NCBI GenBank assembly: GCA_019114715.1
Contig: DXEZ01000170.1
Coordinates: 1 to 5,673 of the forward strand
Direction of reading: 5' to 3'
Length of the DNA stretch: 5,673 nt
Origin: Candidatus Sphingobacterium stercoripullorum
GTDB taxonomy: Bacteria > Bacteroidota > Bacteroidia > Sphingobacteriales > Sphingobacteriaceae
The notes under the pieces are model-generated. The model saw only the letters and a list, made by a program, of their open reading frames with translations, was not told where the DNA came from and did not search any database. The position numbers and the translations under genes are program-made. Of this stretch, positions 5,442-5,673 are shown piece by piece; positions within the stretch are counted from its first letter, which is position 1; each line of letters opens with the position of its first letter.

Positions 5442-5601
5442 TATATTGTTAGGCTTTATGATAATAAATAAAGTATTTCGTAAATAAATTTCGGTTTTAT
5501 ATACTTTGGCTTTAGAATTGTAGTCGTAGCTTAAGATAAAGAATTATTTTTTAAAAAAAACTTATCTTTTAATTATTTAGGGCATTATTGGTTATTCGTA
5601 T

Positions 5602-5644
5602 AAAAAATTTAGCGCTCATGCTATGCATAGAACGCTAAATTTTT
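5602..5644. repeat. Copy 2 of the repeated hairpin, likely a bidirectional terminator
   Basis: The arms at 5603-5617 and 5630-5644 pair at 14 of 15 positions (one C/A mismatch, 5615 against 5632). They end in five T on the plus strand and six T on the minus strand. Positions 5610-5637 match 4778-4805 (copy 1) in 25 of 28 bases and in the same orientation. The inner arm ATGC (5618-5621) with GCAT (5625-5628) is kept, and the G-T wobble of copy 1 becomes an A-T pair. No plus-strand gene ends just before it. A minus-strand gene entering from beyond 5673 could end just to its right (in-frame stops at 5645-5643 or 5656-5654), so it may terminate that gene. Confidence 0.7.
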
Positions 5645-5673
5645 AGTCCTTACTTAGGAAGTTATACCTGGAT

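Noticed and set aside
5533..5568. AAGATAA / TTATCTT inverted repeat around A- and T-runs
   Set aside because: Seven-base arms in nearly pure A+T with a 22-base spacer; expected by chance at this composition and without a gene to terminate.
4773..5644. The hairpin pair as terminal repeats of a transposon or MITE
   Set aside because: The copies are direct rather than inverted, no target-site duplication is seen at the outer edges, and no transposase lies between them.
5643..5673. Possible 3' end of a minus-strand gene entering from the right edge (SRYNFLSKD stop, or PGITS stop)
   Set aside because: Only five to nine codons are visible, two frames are equally possible, and nothing identifies a protein, so it is not listed as a gene.

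Overview
The window looks like ordinary chromosomal DNA from a member of the Bacteroidota, most likely Sphingobacteriaceae (Sphingobacterium/Pedobacter-like). The reasons are its low G+C, A-rich leaders without Shine-Dalgarno sequences, several promoters of the Bacteroidota type (-7 TAnnTTTG with a TTG-like -33 element), a b558-family succinate dehydrogenase cytochrome b, a PorT-type outer-membrane beta-barrel protein, and a 542-residue L-glutamate-gamma-semialdehyde dehydrogenase typical of the phylum. The assignment is inferred from protein character; no database search was possible.

Layout, left to right. At the left edge a minus-strand sdhC (1-613, C-terminus missing) heads what should be an sdhCAB operon running out of the window. 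A 317-base gap (614-930) holds the sdhC promoter, a strong stem-loop terminator and a weak dyad. A minus-strand gene for a secreted beta-barrel outer-membrane protein follows (931-1506). It is divergent from a plus-strand pair 12 bases apart: a small CsbD-like protein (1576-1791) and a TadA-type tRNA adenosine deaminase (1804-2286). Then come sodA, a Mn-type superoxide dismutase with its own promoter and terminator (2393-3001), and pruA for proline catabolism (3123-4751), also with its own promoter and terminator. The right end is AT-rich. It carries one unrecognised minus-strand gene for a small exported protein (4929-5441, GTG start) between two near-identical hairpin elements (4773-4812 and 5602-5644).

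Functionally these are mostly independent housekeeping transcription units: respiratory complex II, an envelope protein, tRNA wobble editing, oxidative-stress defence, and proline/glutamate metabolism. PruA and SdhC are linked only loosely: P5C oxidation yields glutamate, which feeds the TCA cycle at 2-oxoglutarate, upstream of complex II.

I see no phage, transposase, CRISPR, toxin-antitoxin or defence system. The least ordinary material is the repeated hairpin and the uncharacterised gene between its two copies, plus a palindrome placed at the predicted transcription start of pruA.
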